Positions 32,501 to 40,809 of a stretch of DNA of 43,117 nt are shown piece after piece. The stretch comes from an uncultured Porphyromonadaceae bacterium (GTDB taxonomy: Bacteria > Bacteroidota > Bacteroidia > Bacteroidales > Muribaculaceae). A model generated the notes under the pieces. The model was given only the letters and a program-made list of their open reading frames with translations, was not told the origin of the DNA and did not search any database. Numbering within the stretch: position 1 is the first letter of the stretch; each line of letters opens with the position of its first letter. The translations under genes and the position numbers were made by a program. Location: positions 1 to 43,117 of the forward strand of contig CAMWVQ010000019.1 in the NCBI GenBank assembly GCA_947177635.1. The letters run 5' to 3'.

Positions 32501-33637
32501 TCATTGTTTCAGCGAGCCGGAGTAGTTGCGCCACCGCTCTATCAGCTGTTCCATGTCGGGCGGAATGGGGGCGGAGAAGAACATCTCCTCACCGGTGCGC
32601 GGATGGATGAATCCGAGGGTGCGGGCGTGGAGGGCCTGCCGGGGGCATGTGCTGAAGCAGTTGTTGACAAACTGCCGGTATGACGCGGCGGTGGTGCCCC
32701 TGAGAATCTGGTCGCCGCCGTATCGGGCGTCGTTGAATAGCGGATGACCGATATGGCGCATATGGACGCGTATCTGGTGGGTGCGCCCGGTCTCAAGGAC
32801 GCATCTGACCAGTGAGACATGGCCGAACGGTTCCAGCACCTCGTAGTGGGTCACGGCGTGTTTCCCAAGTTCGGAGTCGGCGGGGTAGACAGCCATCTGC
32901 AGCCTGTCTTTGAGTGAGCGGCCGATGTTACCCTCTATGCGCCCGGTGGCGGGGGAGGGGATGCCCCATACGAGCGCGCGGTATTCCCTTTTGGTGGTCT
33001 TGTTGAAGAACTGTTTCCCCAGATGGGTCTTGGCGTCGGGGGTCTTGGCTACCACGAGCAACCCGGAGGTGTCCTTGTCGATGCGGTGCACAAGCCCCAG
33101 GCGCGGATCGTTGACATCATAGTCGGGGTTGTCGCGCAGGTGCCACGCCAAGGCGTTGACCAGCGTGCCGGTCCAGTTGCCGTGGCCCGGATGCACCACA
33201 AGTCCGGCGGGTTTGTTGACCACAAGCACATCCTCATCCTCGTAGACTATATCCAGGGGGATGTCCTCGGGGGTGATTTCCATCTCATAACGGGGACGGT
33301 CCATCACCACCGAAACCACATCGCGTGGTTTTACCCGGTAGTTGGATTTGACCGGCTTGCCGTTGACAAGGATGCATCCCGCCTCTGCCGCCTGCTGTAT
33401 GCGGTTGCGCGAGGCTTTCTGCATATGGTCGACAAGGAATTTGTCTACCCTGAGCAGCTGTTGCCCCTGGTCGGCCACGAACCGGAAATGCTCATACAGG
33501 CCGTTCTCCTCTTCACTCTCGTCCACATCGTCGGTGTCGGTCTCGTCGACGGCTGTGTCGGGGGTGATGAGGGGGGATACCTCATCGGCTGTATGCCGCG
33601 TGGCGTTTGCCATCTCGTCGGTTACTCGTTCGGTCAT
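32501..33637 (-). CDS. rluD: RluA-family 23S rRNA pseudouridine synthase, RluD-like
   Basis: RluD-type enzymes isomerise uridines in helix 69 of 23S rRNA. The 378-aa product has an S4 RNA-binding domain at about 60-110 and a catalytic domain from about 130 on. The signature HRIDKDTSG is at 184-192, with catalytic Asp187. The first 50 residues are an acidic, low-complexity extension (DETDTDDVDESEEENG) longer than in most relatives; the start might be a later Met such as residue 9. It is five bases behind the PASTA gene and is probably co-transcribed with it. Assignment to RluD rather than RluC is by domain layout. Confidence 0.9.
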   Translation of the reverse strand: MTERVTDEMANATRHTADEVSPLITPDTAVDETDTDDVDESEEENGLYEHFRFVADQGQQLLRVDKFLVDHMQKASRNRIQQAAEAGCILVNGKPVKSNYRVKPRDVVSVVMDRPRYEMEITPEDIPLDIVYEDEDVLVVNKPAGLVVHPGHGNWTGTLVNALAWHLRDNPDYDVNDPRLGLVHRIDKDTSGLLVVAKTPDAKTHLGKQFFNKTTKREYRALVWGIPSPATGRIEGNIGRSLKDRLQMAVYPADSELGKHAVTHYEVLEPFGHVSLVRCVLETGRTHQIRVHMRHIGHPLFNDARYGGDQILRGTTAASYRQFVNNCFSTCPRQALHARTLGFIHPRTGEEMFFSAPIPPDMEQLIERWRNYSGSLKQ

Positions 33638-33642
33638 AGGTG

Positions 33643-34791
33643 TCAGTCGATGTTCAGGGCTTCAATGGTCTGCTCGATGGCCACGGTGTCGACAATCTCC
33701 TCGGTGGCGTATGAATCGCTCCTGCCGCCTCCGACCTCAAGGGTGATGACGGCTGAAACCGGCACTTTCGCTCCCGGGCGGAGGGAGACGCCGTTGTACT
33801 TCGCTCCCAACACCAGCCCCGCGTATTCCGACGGCACGCCGACGGTCATCACCTGGGTGATGCCTAATCCTTCGAGCATCGAACGGGCCTGGCGCTCGGA
33901 GACATCATAGAAGTCGGGTATGGTGACCATCTTCGGGGTGTAGGCGACCAGTGTCAGGTAGACGGTGCCTCCTCGCTTGATTTTCGCGAGGGGTATGGGG
34001 CTTTGCTCAACCACGGTGCCGGGACGGGCGTAACTGTCATACACCGAGTCGGTGACGACGGCCTTCAGGCCGGCGCGCGAGATGTTCCCCTGGGCCATGT
34101 CGAAACTCTGTCCCTTCACGTCGGGCACAGCGCGTTCCTGGCCGTGGAACGTCCAGTAGTCGAGAAACCAGAGGGCCATCCATATGGCCAGCACGGTGGC
34201 GCAGGCCGCATAGAGCAGGTTCATCAATATCGGGTGGCGTTTGCGGAAGCTCCCTTTGCTCTTCTCCTCCATATAATCATAGGTTTCTTTCGGGTTGCCA
34301 TATCCGCCTCCACCTCCGCGTGAAGCATCGTTGTCGCGGAAGCCGTCGCGGTATCCGGCCCTGTAGCCGTCGCGATCTGCCTCTTGCGGGTAAGCGGAGG
34401 TGTGTGCCGCCTGCTCGCGGTAGCCGTTGCCGCGCTCAGGGCGTTGGGGGCGCCGGTAGGTCGGCTGCTGCTCCTCCTCAGGGAGGTATCCTCTCCCGTA
34501 ATCCTCAGGGTAGCCATCCTCAGGGTAGCCGTCGTGGTAGCCATCCTCAGGGTAGCTGTCGTGGTAGCCATCCTCTTGGAGTCCATCCTCCGGGTAGTAT
34601 TCCTCATCGGGATAATAATCCTCCCGGCGGTTCATGTCGTAATCGTCGTAATCAGTGACGGGATTCTCGTCGCGCAGGCCTGTGGCCAGTGGGCGTTCCC
34701 TGGCTTCGTCGAAATCGCGTCCGGAAAACTCGATGTTGCGCCGCGGGCTGCGTCCGGGGTTTCTAAGCGGATTGTATTCTCGGTTATTCAT
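33643..34791 (-). CDS. PASTA domain protein with long acidic repeat tail
   Basis: This 382-aa single-span protein has a cytoplasmic N terminus of about 185 residues that is disordered and rich in Asp/Glu/Tyr/Gly/Pro, with repeats of the kind YPEDGYHDGYPEDG (about 60-100). A second basic/Tyr part contains DGYRAGYRDGFRD. The membrane span is at about 188-211. Two extracytoplasmic PASTA repeats (about 221-288, 289-365) follow, then a short tail. PASTA modules bind peptidoglycan fragments or partner proteins, but there is no kinase or PBP domain here. It heads the PASTA-rluD-Q-rich unit behind a TATTTTTG box at 34903-34910. Confidence 0.85.
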   Translation of the reverse strand: MNNREYNPLRNPGRSPRRNIEFSGRDFDEARERPLATGLRDENPVTDYDDYDMNRREDYYPDEEYYPEDGLQEDGYHDSYPEDGYHDGYPEDGYPEDYGRGYLPEEEQQPTYRRPQRPERGNGYREQAAHTSAYPQEADRDGYRAGYRDGFRDNDASRGGGGGYGNPKETYDYMEEKSKGSFRKRHPILMNLLYAACATVLAIWMALWFLDYWTFHGQERAVPDVKGQSFDMAQGNISRAGLKAVVTDSVYDSYARPGTVVEQSPIPLAKIKRGGTVYLTLVAYTPKMVTIPDFYDVSERQARSMLEGLGITQVMTVGVPSEYAGLVLGAKYNGVSLRPGAKVPVSAVITLEVGGGRSDSYATEEIVDTVAIEQTIEALNID

Positions 34792-34902
34792 TGTTTCGCA
34801 GGTGTTGAGTGTGGAGCGTCACGGAGGCCTTGGTTTTCACTTGAAAATCCCCTCCGGAATCCCGCAGCTTGCGAAGATTCAGTCACGCTCCATTTCAAAC
34901 TG

Positions 34903-34910
34903 CAAAAATA
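34903..34910 (-). promoter_or_regulatory. -7 box of the PASTA-rluD unit
   Basis: TATTTTTG on the minus strand, with TTTT 20 bases upstream at the -33 place. The leader to the ATG is about 110 bases. Confidence 0.55.
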
Positions 34911-35070
34911 ACGAAAATACTCCGAAAGAAAAAATGAAAAATTATTTTAGGAAAATTTGCAAATTTTATAAAATGTCGCTATATGTTGCGACAACAATCA
35001 GGGCTCCCTTTTTTGCATTTAAGAAGCACCTTATTGAACAATCAGTTTTTTTCACGCGCCGCATTTCTTG

Positions 35071-35234
35071 GAGGAAGGCAAAGGCTATTCCATACTTTGT
35101 GTTATGTAAGGAGTGTTGCCGGTGGCTACGTCCTGGCGTGGATAGGATGGCTCCCTTCCTCGGGTAGGACATCTTTGTGTGTTGAAATTTGTGTGATAAA
35201 AGGGGGAAGGTGCCAAAACGCCTTCCCTTTTTCT
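35071..35234 (+). ncRNA. Candidate structured RNA between PASTA and bamD genes
   Basis: An outer helix GAGGAAGG (35071-35078) / CCTTCCTC (35154-35161) encloses a CAAAG/CTTTG hairpin (35079-35099) and a GCCGG/CTGGC hairpin (35118-35137). An intrinsic terminator follows at 35204-35232. Open frames here are short or unconvincing on both strands. No promoter matching the consensus was found upstream, and I recognise no RNA family. The rest of 34911-35307 shows nothing else. Confidence 0.35.
35204..35234 (+). terminator. Intrinsic terminator ahead of bamD
   Basis: GGGAAGGTG (35204-35212) pairs with CGCCTTCCC (35219-35227) across a six-base loop, followed by TTTTTCT. It ends a plus-strand transcript that has no evident gene. 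Confidence 0.8.
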
Positions 35235-35307
35235 CTATTCCGCCAATCTTTTTTGTTGCGGCGATGAAAAATAATGTGTCGGTGGCTGAAAATCCGGAAA
35301 AAATCGC

Positions 35308-35315
35308 TAACTTTG
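35308..35315 (+). promoter_or_regulatory. -7 box of bamD-rpoZ
   Basis: TAACTTTG about 110 bases ahead of the bamD start. No good -33 is seen. Confidence 0.6.
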
Positions 35316-35425
35316 CCGCTTGAAACAGGCGCCTCGGCTTGATGCCGTAAACGGGGCGCGGTTTTGTCATCTCTCCGGGGAAAGGGGAGGTGATGATGTT
35401 CAAGAGATTCATTATTAAGGAATAT

Positions 35426-36241
35426 ATGGTTCAGAAACTAATCTTGTGGCTTGCTGCGGCGGTGATGGCCGCCGTCTCCCTCTCTTCATGCGGGGAGTAC
35501 CAGAAGGTCCTCAAGAGCAATGACGCCAACTACAAGTTTGAATACGCCAAGCGCGCGTTCGAGCAGAAGAAATATGTGCAGAGCTACACGCTCCTGAAGG
35601 ATGTCGTGACCGTGTTCAAAGGATCTGACAAAGCCGAGGAGTCGCTCTACCTGCTGGCTATGAGCCATTACGAGAACAAGGAGTATCCCGACGCGGCCTC
35701 ATATTTCAAGGCTTATTACCAGCGCTTCCCCAAGGGGAAATATGCCGAACCTGCCCGCTATTACGCCGGATACTCATACTACCTCGACTCCCCGGAGGCG
35801 CAGCTTGACCAGTCCGAGACCATCAAGGCCATAGAGGAGCTGCAGGGATTCCTGGACTTTTTCCCCCGTTCCGACAAGGTGTCGCTGGCCCAGAACGCCA
35901 TCTTCGAGTTGCAGGACAAGCTGACCCTCAAGGAGCTGCAGAATGCCCAGCTTTACTACAATCTCGGCACCTACCTTGGCAACAACTATGAGAGCTGTAT
36001 CGTGACGGCCCACAACGCCATCAAGGAATACCCTTACTCGAAATACAAGGAGGATCTTGAGATGCTCGTACTCAAGGCTAAATACCAGGAGGCGGTGCTG
36101 TCGGTTGAGGAGAAGAAAGCCGACCGTTTCCGCGACGTGATCGACGAGTATTACTCATTCACCAACAACTATCCTGAGTCGAAGAATCTTTCCGAGGCGG
36201 AAAACATCCTGAAAATCGCCCGGAAATATGTCAAGGACTGA
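35426..36241 (+). CDS. bamD: Outer membrane assembly lipoprotein BamD
   Basis: BamD is a periplasm-facing outer-membrane lipoprotein of the BAM complex, which inserts beta-barrel proteins. The chosen start gives 271 aa with signal peptide VQKLILWLAAAVMAAVSLSS and lipobox cysteine Cys22 (LSSC). TPR repeats follow, for example YVQSYTLLKDVVTVFKGSDKA and EYPDAASYFKAYYQRFP. The frame is open to 35390, but AAGGA sits just before the ATG at 35426, and the acidic extension would spoil the signal peptide. rpoZ follows, as in other Bacteroidales. Confidence 0.93.
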   Translation: MVQKLILWLAAAVMAAVSLSSCGEYQKVLKSNDANYKFEYAKRAFEQKKYVQSYTLLKDVVTVFKGSDKAEESLYLLAMSHYENKEYPDAASYFKAYYQRFPKGKYAEPARYYAGYSYYLDSPEAQLDQSETIKAIEELQGFLDFFPRSDKVSLAQNAIFELQDKLTLKELQNAQLYYNLGTYLGNNYESCIVTAHNAIKEYPYSKYKEDLEMLVLKAKYQEAVLSVEEKKADRFRDVIDEYYSFTNNYPESKNLSEAENILKIARKYVKD

Positions 36242-36328
36242 CGGTTGACTCTCTCAATCTTTAATTTTCTCTCTCTCCCGGCATAACGCCACGCCACCGA
36301 AAGACAAAAACAAAACACCATAATATAA

Positions 36329-36667
36329 ATGGACTACAAGAAGACAAACGCCCCGCTCAACACTGTCACCCGTGACATGATGGATCTCTGCAAGGACACC
36401 GGGAATGTCTACGAGACCGTGAGCATCATCGCAAAACGTGCCAACCAGATTGCCGGTGAGATGAAGCACGAACTCGACAAGAAGCTCCAGGAATTCGCTT
36501 CCCTCAACGACAACCTGGAGGAGATTTCCGAGAACCGCGAGCAGATCGAGATTTCCCGTTACTACGAGAAGCTTCCCAAGCCTACCCTGATTGCCACCCA
36601 GGAGTATGTGGAGGGTAAAATCCACTACCGCAATCCCGCCAAGGAGCGTCTCGCCCTCGACGATTGA
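36329..36667 (+). CDS. rpoZ: RNA polymerase omega subunit (Bacteroidetes type)
   Basis: This 112-aa protein is of the Rpb6/omega family and promotes RNA polymerase assembly. It has the Bacteroidetes form, MDYKKTNAPLNTVTRDMMDL, with the conserved VYETVSIIAKRANQI helix and a C-terminal extension. It follows bamD by 87 bases without a separate consensus promoter, so it is probably co-transcribed. The stop codon is inside a GATT repeat, so slippage there would alter only the last residue or the tail. Confidence 0.9.
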   Translation: MDYKKTNAPLNTVTRDMMDLCKDTGNVYETVSIIAKRANQIAGEMKHELDKKLQEFASLNDNLEEISENREQIEISRYYEKLPKPTLIATQEYVEGKIHYRNPAKERLALDD

Positions 36668-36686
36668 TTGATTGATTGATTGATTG
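36662..36686 (+). repeat. Six GATT tetranucleotide repeats at the rpoZ stop
   Basis: GATT is repeated six times plus one G. The first copy contains the last rpoZ codon and the beginning of the TGA stop. Such repeats are prone to slippage. Confidence 0.95.
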
Positions 36687-36770
36687 CCGCCTGAAAGGTG
36701 GTGGCGCTTCCTGCTTTTACGCGTTTAAACTGCGTCGTTGAGCGATTTGTGAAAATTCCACGTCTGCCGC

Positions 36771-36801
36771 TTTGCGGTTTCCGGAAAAATCCTTAACTTT
36801 G
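36771..36801 (+). promoter_or_regulatory. Promoter of rpsO
   Basis: TTTG (36771-36774), 19 bases, TAACTTTG (36794-36801): a full consensus match. The leader to the rpsO ATG is about 45 bases. Confidence 0.82.
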
Positions 36802-36851
36802 CAGCCGCTTTACATATTTTATTACTCACTTCTCAAAACATCTCTGAAAGA

Positions 36852-37127
36852 ATGCATCTGAATTCTGACGAAAAAATCGAGATCTTCGAGAAATACGGTA
36901 AGGGTAAGACTGACACTGGCTCTCCTGAAGCCCAGATTGCATTGTTCTCGGTCCGTATCGCTCATTTGACTAACCACCTCAAGTCAAATCACAAAGATCA
37001 TACAACTGCCCGCGCCCTCAAGGCCCTCGTCGGCAAGCGCCGTCGTCTGCTTGATTACCTGATCAAGAAGGACATCACCCGCTACCGCGCCATCATCGCC
37101 CAGAAGGAGCTCGGTATCCGCAAGTAA
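36852..37127 (+). CDS. rpsO: 30S ribosomal protein S15
   Basis: S15 binds the central domain of 16S rRNA early in 30S assembly. At 91 aa the length is normal. Family signatures are present: TGSPEAQIALFSVRIAHLTNHLK, NHKDHTTARALKALVGKRRRLLDYL and a basic C terminus. It forms a single-gene unit with a strong promoter and a 15-bp perfect terminator. Codons look like those of a highly expressed gene. Confidence 0.97.
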   Translation: MHLNSDEKIEIFEKYGKGKTDTGSPEAQIALFSVRIAHLTNHLKSNHKDHTTARALKALVGKRRRLLDYLIKKDITRYRAIIAQKELGIRK

Positions 37128-37168
37128 TCCCCGTTGACGAGGATTAGTTGCCGTCACCAACTACAAAC

Positions 37169-37210
37169 AGCGCCCGTCAACTTCATTGAGTTGACGGGCG
37201 CTGCTTATTT
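37169..37210 (+). terminator. Terminator of rpsO
   Basis: A perfect 15-bp stem (37169-37183 with 37190-37204, core GCGCCCGTCAACT) has a TCATTG loop and is followed by CTTATTTCT. Confidence 0.88.
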
Positions 37211-37278
37211 CTCAGCCTCTCTGTCGCGATGGAGGAGTGCTTCCCCGTAGCGGCCGGATAGGTTGCTGTCGCGGCTCC

Positions 37279-37560
37279 CTACCTGATGTTAGGGAGTATC
37301 ACCTTGAAGAAGGCCATCAGAATCAAGGCGATGACCATACAGAGTGTGGCGGTGTATGCCCAGCATTTTTCCACGATGCCGGCGATGATGAAAACCAGAA
37401 TAATTACTCCTGCCGCGATGCTGAATATCGTCCAGTAGGTCAGCGACTGGTCGGGAGTGACCGGCAGGAAGATGCCGACCAACAGCCCCGCGACGAGGAT
37501 GCCCATAAGTGTTTTCCCTATCCACGAACTGAGGAATTCCGGGCGACGTATTGCGTTCAT
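37279..37560 (-). CDS. Small three-span membrane protein, unknown
   Basis: This 93-aa protein has three hydrophobic segments (LMGILVAGLLVGIFLPV, IFSIAAGVIILVFIIAGIV, TLCMVIALILMAFFKVIL) and a charged N terminus, MNAIRRPEFLSSW. I do not recognise the family. It lies alone between the rpsO terminator and a divergent gene of unknown function. The start is the only good Met. The regular membrane-protein composition supports it being real. Confidence 0.68.
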   Translation of the reverse strand: MNAIRRPEFLSSWIGKTLMGILVAGLLVGIFLPVTPDQSLTYWTIFSIAAGVIILVFIIAGIVEKCWAYTATLCMVIALILMAFFKVILPNIR

Positions 37561-37665
37561 TGCCTACATTGATTTAGTATGATGTTCTGTATTTAAAACA
37601 ATGTAATCTGAACCCAAGTTCGTGGCGATTTTTTTATTTGAACCCTGTAAAGCAGTAATATCCAG

Positions 37666-38409
37666 ATGAAATCTGTCTCCATTTCATTTCCCGAGACGTT
37701 GAAGCGGCTTATGGCGCGGGGATTTTTCAGTTTCCCCGAAATGTTGGTGGCCATCAACCGCGAAGGGGGATTCGGAGAATTCCCTCCCCTCCAGTATATG
37801 ATGCAGGCGTTGCCCGCGTCGGGATTCCTGCGCCCGTTGATGTCGGCGGAGTCGCTGGCGGAGATTGACAGGCTGGCGTCGGATTTCATGCGGCTCACCG
37901 GTTTCCGGCCCGATTGCTGTCTTTACCTGTTCCGGTGCTTCGGCTACGCGTCAGGGTTGATGGCGGAGGCTCCTCCCCCTCCTGTGATTGACTCGGAGGA
38001 TTCCGGAAATGACGGAGTGGCTGATGAGCCGCAGGTGGTTTACGGGAAGACGACACAGTTGCCACTCCTCGATTCCCGGTGGAGCGAGGAGGAGAAATGC
38101 CGCTTCCTGACCTCACTGGTGGAGGTGAACCGCGACAATGAGCGGCGGTTAGGGATGAAGACCTCCATGCCTGCTTGTGTCGGGGTCGGAAAATTCGACT
38201 TCAGGCTTACCGCCGAACTGTCGCGTGTCGAGCCGGATGCCACCGGGGCGTTGTATTATGCCGTCTATGACCGGGAAGGGCGGATTGCCGACACGGCCGC
38301 GCTTGGAGTGATGTGTTACGACGATGTCTCCCCCTTGCCGAGGATGGCGACAGTCAGGGTCGCGCCGCAGGATGTGGCCAAAATCTTGATATTTTGGGAA
38401 AATGACTGA
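37666..38409 (+). CDS. Unknown protein overlapping the FecCD permease gene
   Basis: This 247-aa protein has no signal peptide and no membrane span. The N-terminal 100 residues contain SISFPETLKRLMARGFFSF and a Cys pair (RPDCCLYLF). A Pro/acidic linker (EAPPPPVIDSEDSGNDG) separates this from a C-terminal half with KFDFRLTAELSRVEPDATGA. I do not recognise either part. The last eight bases overlap the ATG of the FecCD-type permease, so it is probably coupled to the ABC transporter, yet it is not a substrate-binding protein. No consensus promoter is visible upstream. Confidence 0.75.
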   Translation: MKSVSISFPETLKRLMARGFFSFPEMLVAINREGGFGEFPPLQYMMQALPASGFLRPLMSAESLAEIDRLASDFMRLTGFRPDCCLYLFRCFGYASGLMAEAPPPPVIDSEDSGNDGVADEPQVVYGKTTQLPLLDSRWSEEEKCRFLTSLVEVNRDNERRLGMKTSMPACVGVGKFDFRLTAELSRVEPDATGALYYAVYDREGRIADTAALGVMCYDDVSPLPRMATVRVAPQDVAKILIFWEND

Positions 38410-39457
38410 CAATAAGATTGCTGGAAAGGGAATGACAACCGGGAGTATGGCCCGGGTTTTGCTGCCGGTGGGGATAGCGTCGGTGGTGATGTTTGTCGCC
38501 CTGCTCTTTTTCGGGGCGGTTGATGTCGCGCCCTCCGAAGTGTGGATGGTGCTGACAGGGCGAGATGCGGCCAATGCCGCAGCCCGGCTTATTGTCATCG
38601 AGCTGCGCCTGCCGATGGCCTGTTGTGCCTTCCTTTCCGGGATGGCACTGGCTGTGGCCGGACTGCTGCTGCAGACCACGTTCAATAACCCGCTGGCCGG
38701 TCCCTCCGTCCTCGGAGTCTCCACCGGGGCTTCCCTCGGGGTGGCCGTTATGATGCTGCTTCTCGGAGGGGGCGCGGCTGTCGGGGTGGCCCGCTACGCC
38801 GGGGCGTTGGTCGGGGCTGTCGCGGGTGCGGCCGTGATGTTGCTGCTGCTGTTGCTTTTCTCCAGGATTGTCAAGGGGAACGCTATGCTTCTTATTGTCG
38901 GGATACTGTTGGGCTACCTCGCCTCCTCGGCAATCTCGATTCTAAACTTCTACGCCACCGAGGAGGGGGTGCATTCTTTTGTCATCTGGGGGCTGGGAAG
39001 CTTCTCGGGGGTGACGCTTGCCGACCTGGCGGTCTTCGGCCCGTTGATTCTTCTGGCAACATTCGCCTCCTTCCTGATGGTGAAACCTCTCAACGCCCTG
39101 CTGCTTGGTGCTGACTACGCCGAGTCTATGGGTGTGAACCTCACAGCCACCCGCAACCGCCTGCTGCTCCTCTCCGGGGTGCTGACGGCAGTGGTGACTG
39201 CTTTCTGCGGACCCATTGGATTCCTCGGACTGGTGATTCCCCATGTCGCGAGGCTGACACTCGCCACCTCCAACCATGTGCGCCTCCTCCCGGCAACTGC
39301 CCTATGGGGTGGCTTCGCGGGGTTGCTTTGCGCCTGTATATCGATTTTCGCGGGTAATGGCGGCATCCTCCCCGTCAACGCCATCACCCCCCTGCTATCG
39401 GTGCCGATTATAATGTATGTGATTATCAACCGCGACAAACTCAGCTATTTCAGATGA
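38402..39457 (+). CDS. FecCD-type ABC transporter permease
   Basis: This 351-aa polytopic permease of the BtuC/FecD family imports iron-siderophore, haem or cobalamin across the inner membrane. Motifs visible are ELRLPMACCAFLSGMALAVAG, TFNNPLAGPSVLGVSTGA (the loop that contacts the ATPase) and GPIGFLGLVIPHVARL. About nine or ten membrane spans. The stop overlaps the ATG of the ATPase gene (ATGA). The substrate cannot be told, and neither a binding protein nor a TonB receptor is in the window. Confidence 0.93.
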   Translation: MTDNKIAGKGMTTGSMARVLLPVGIASVVMFVALLFFGAVDVAPSEVWMVLTGRDAANAAARLIVIELRLPMACCAFLSGMALAVAGLLLQTTFNNPLAGPSVLGVSTGASLGVAVMMLLLGGGAAVGVARYAGALVGAVAGAAVMLLLLLLFSRIVKGNAMLLIVGILLGYLASSAISILNFYATEEGVHSFVIWGLGSFSGVTLADLAVFGPLILLATFASFLMVKPLNALLLGADYAESMGVNLTATRNRLLLLSGVLTAVVTAFCGPIGFLGLVIPHVARLTLATSNHVRLLPATALWGGFAGLLCACISIFAGNGGILPVNAITPLLSVPIIMYVIINRDKLSYFR

Positions 39458-40236
39458 AAGAGATTTTGCTTGAACTGAAGGATGTGGCGGTCGGATATGG
39501 CACGACCCCGCTTTACGAGGATGTCAACCTTGCTGTCGCGCGCGGAGAGCTTGTCACTCTTCTTGGCGCGAACGGTGCGGGTAAATCGACCCTGTTGCGG
39601 TGTGTCACCGGGCGACTCGCCCCGATGCTGGGATGTGTGGAAATCTCAGGGCGTTCGCTTGCGGGGATTCCGAAGAATGAGCTTGCAAGGCTTGTCAGCA
39701 TCGTCAGTACCGGACAGGAGTCGGGGGGCGGACTGACCGTCGCCGAACTTGTCGGTCTTGGCCGGCAGCCCCACACCGGATTCTTTGGCCGTCTTTCGCG
39801 GCGCGACAGGGAGGTGGTTGAACGCGCGATAGAGGCTGTCGGGATGGCCGGATTCTCAACCCGTCAGGTCGCCTCCCTCTCCGACGGAGAGCGACAGAAG
39901 GTGATGATAGCCCGCGCCCTGGCCCAGGAGACCCCGGTGATGGTTCTTGACGAACCGACCGCATTCCTCGATGTCGCCTCCCGTCTTGAGACCATGCAGC
40001 TCCTCTCGCGCCTTGCCCGCGAGGAGGGTAAGGCGGTCATCCTCTCCTCCCACGATGTGGCTTCCTCACTCCGCCTTTCCCAGCGTCTTTGGCTGATTGT
40101 GGAGGAGGGCGGTCACCGCCGCCTTGTCGACGGTTCCCCCTCCGCCCTGATAAAAACAGGCGCCCTCGGAAATCTCTTCCGCGGGCGCCCGGTCAGGTTT
40201 GATTCGGCCATCCTCGATTTCCTCCCGGTTGATTGA
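39454..40236 (+). CDS. FecE/BtuD-type ABC transporter ATP-binding protein
   Basis: This 260-aa ATPase pairs with the preceding permease. Walker A is GANGAGKS, near residue 38. The Q-loop STGQESGGGLTV, signature SLSDGERQK, Walker B VMVLDEPTAFLD and the switch histidine in SSHDV are all present. The usual LSGGE signature reads LSDGE, common in this subfamily. It is the last gene of the unit and converges on the gamma-carbonic anhydrase gene. Confidence 0.94.
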   Translation: MKEILLELKDVAVGYGTTPLYEDVNLAVARGELVTLLGANGAGKSTLLRCVTGRLAPMLGCVEISGRSLAGIPKNELARLVSIVSTGQESGGGLTVAELVGLGRQPHTGFFGRLSRRDREVVERAIEAVGMAGFSTRQVASLSDGERQKVMIARALAQETPVMVLDEPTAFLDVASRLETMQLLSRLAREEGKAVILSSHDVASSLRLSQRLWLIVEEGGHRRLVDGSPSALIKTGALGNLFRGRPVRFDSAILDFLPVD

Positions 40237-40257
40237 GGGGGAAACCGGCTTATGCAG

Positions 40258-40794
40258 TTATTTGAAGGGGGCGTTGTCGGGGTCGGTGTACCATTTGGAG
40301 TAGAAGAGGTAGTTGCGGGCGATTTTCTCGTTCAGCTCCTTTGACTTCTCCGGCTCCATCATCTTGACGAATTTTGCGGGGGCTCCGGCCCACATCTCGT
40401 GGGGGCCTATCTTGGTCTTGGAGAGGACGACCGCCCCGGCGGCGACCAGTGCGCCTTCCCCGACCTCGGCGTCATCCATGACGGTGGCTCCCATGCCGAT
40501 GAGGGCGAAGTCGCGGATTTTGCAGCCGTGGAGGGTGACGTTGTGGCCAATCGAGACATCGTTGCCGATTTCGATGGTGGATTTCTGGTAGAGGGTGTGG
40601 AGCACCGAGCCGTCCTGGATGTTGACACGGTTGCCGATGCGGATGGAGTTCACATCGCCGCGCAATACGGTGTTGAACCATACCGAGCATTCGTCGCCCA
40701 TCTCGACATCGCCGACGACGGTGGCGTTCTCGGCCAGGAAACAGTCGCGGCCGATCTTGGGGGTGAAGCCGCGCAGGGGGAGTATGAGTGCCAT
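40258..40794 (-). CDS. Gamma-class carbonic anhydrase family protein
   Basis: This is a 178-aa left-handed beta-helix protein built of hexapeptide repeats (ATVVGDVEMG, SIRIGNRVNI, VSIGHNVTLHG). The three zinc-ligand histidines of the Cam/YrdA type are at His66, His84 and His89. It could hydrate CO2, but YrdA-like members are often inactive or of unknown role, and the short acidic loop of Cam is not evident. It follows the aminopeptidase gene by 15 bases and is probably read with it. Confidence 0.88.
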   Translation of the reverse strand: MALILPLRGFTPKIGRDCFLAENATVVGDVEMGDECSVWFNTVLRGDVNSIRIGNRVNIQDGSVLHTLYQKSTIEIGNDVSIGHNVTLHGCKIRDFALIGMGATVMDDAEVGEGALVAAGAVVLSKTKIGPHEMWAGAPAKFVKMMEPEKSKELNEKIARNYLFYSKWYTDPDNAPFK

Positions 40795-40809
40795 TTTTTC
40801 TTAGTTGCT

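Noticed and set aside
33023-33910. 295-residue open frame antisense to rluD and the PASTA gene
   Set aside because: Both minus-strand genes carry clear domains; this frame has none.
34966-35412. 148-residue open frame on the minus strand in the bamD upstream gap
   Set aside because: No family resemblance, and it runs across the bamD promoter, an intrinsic terminator and the candidate RNA; composition changes along it. Kept as non-coding.
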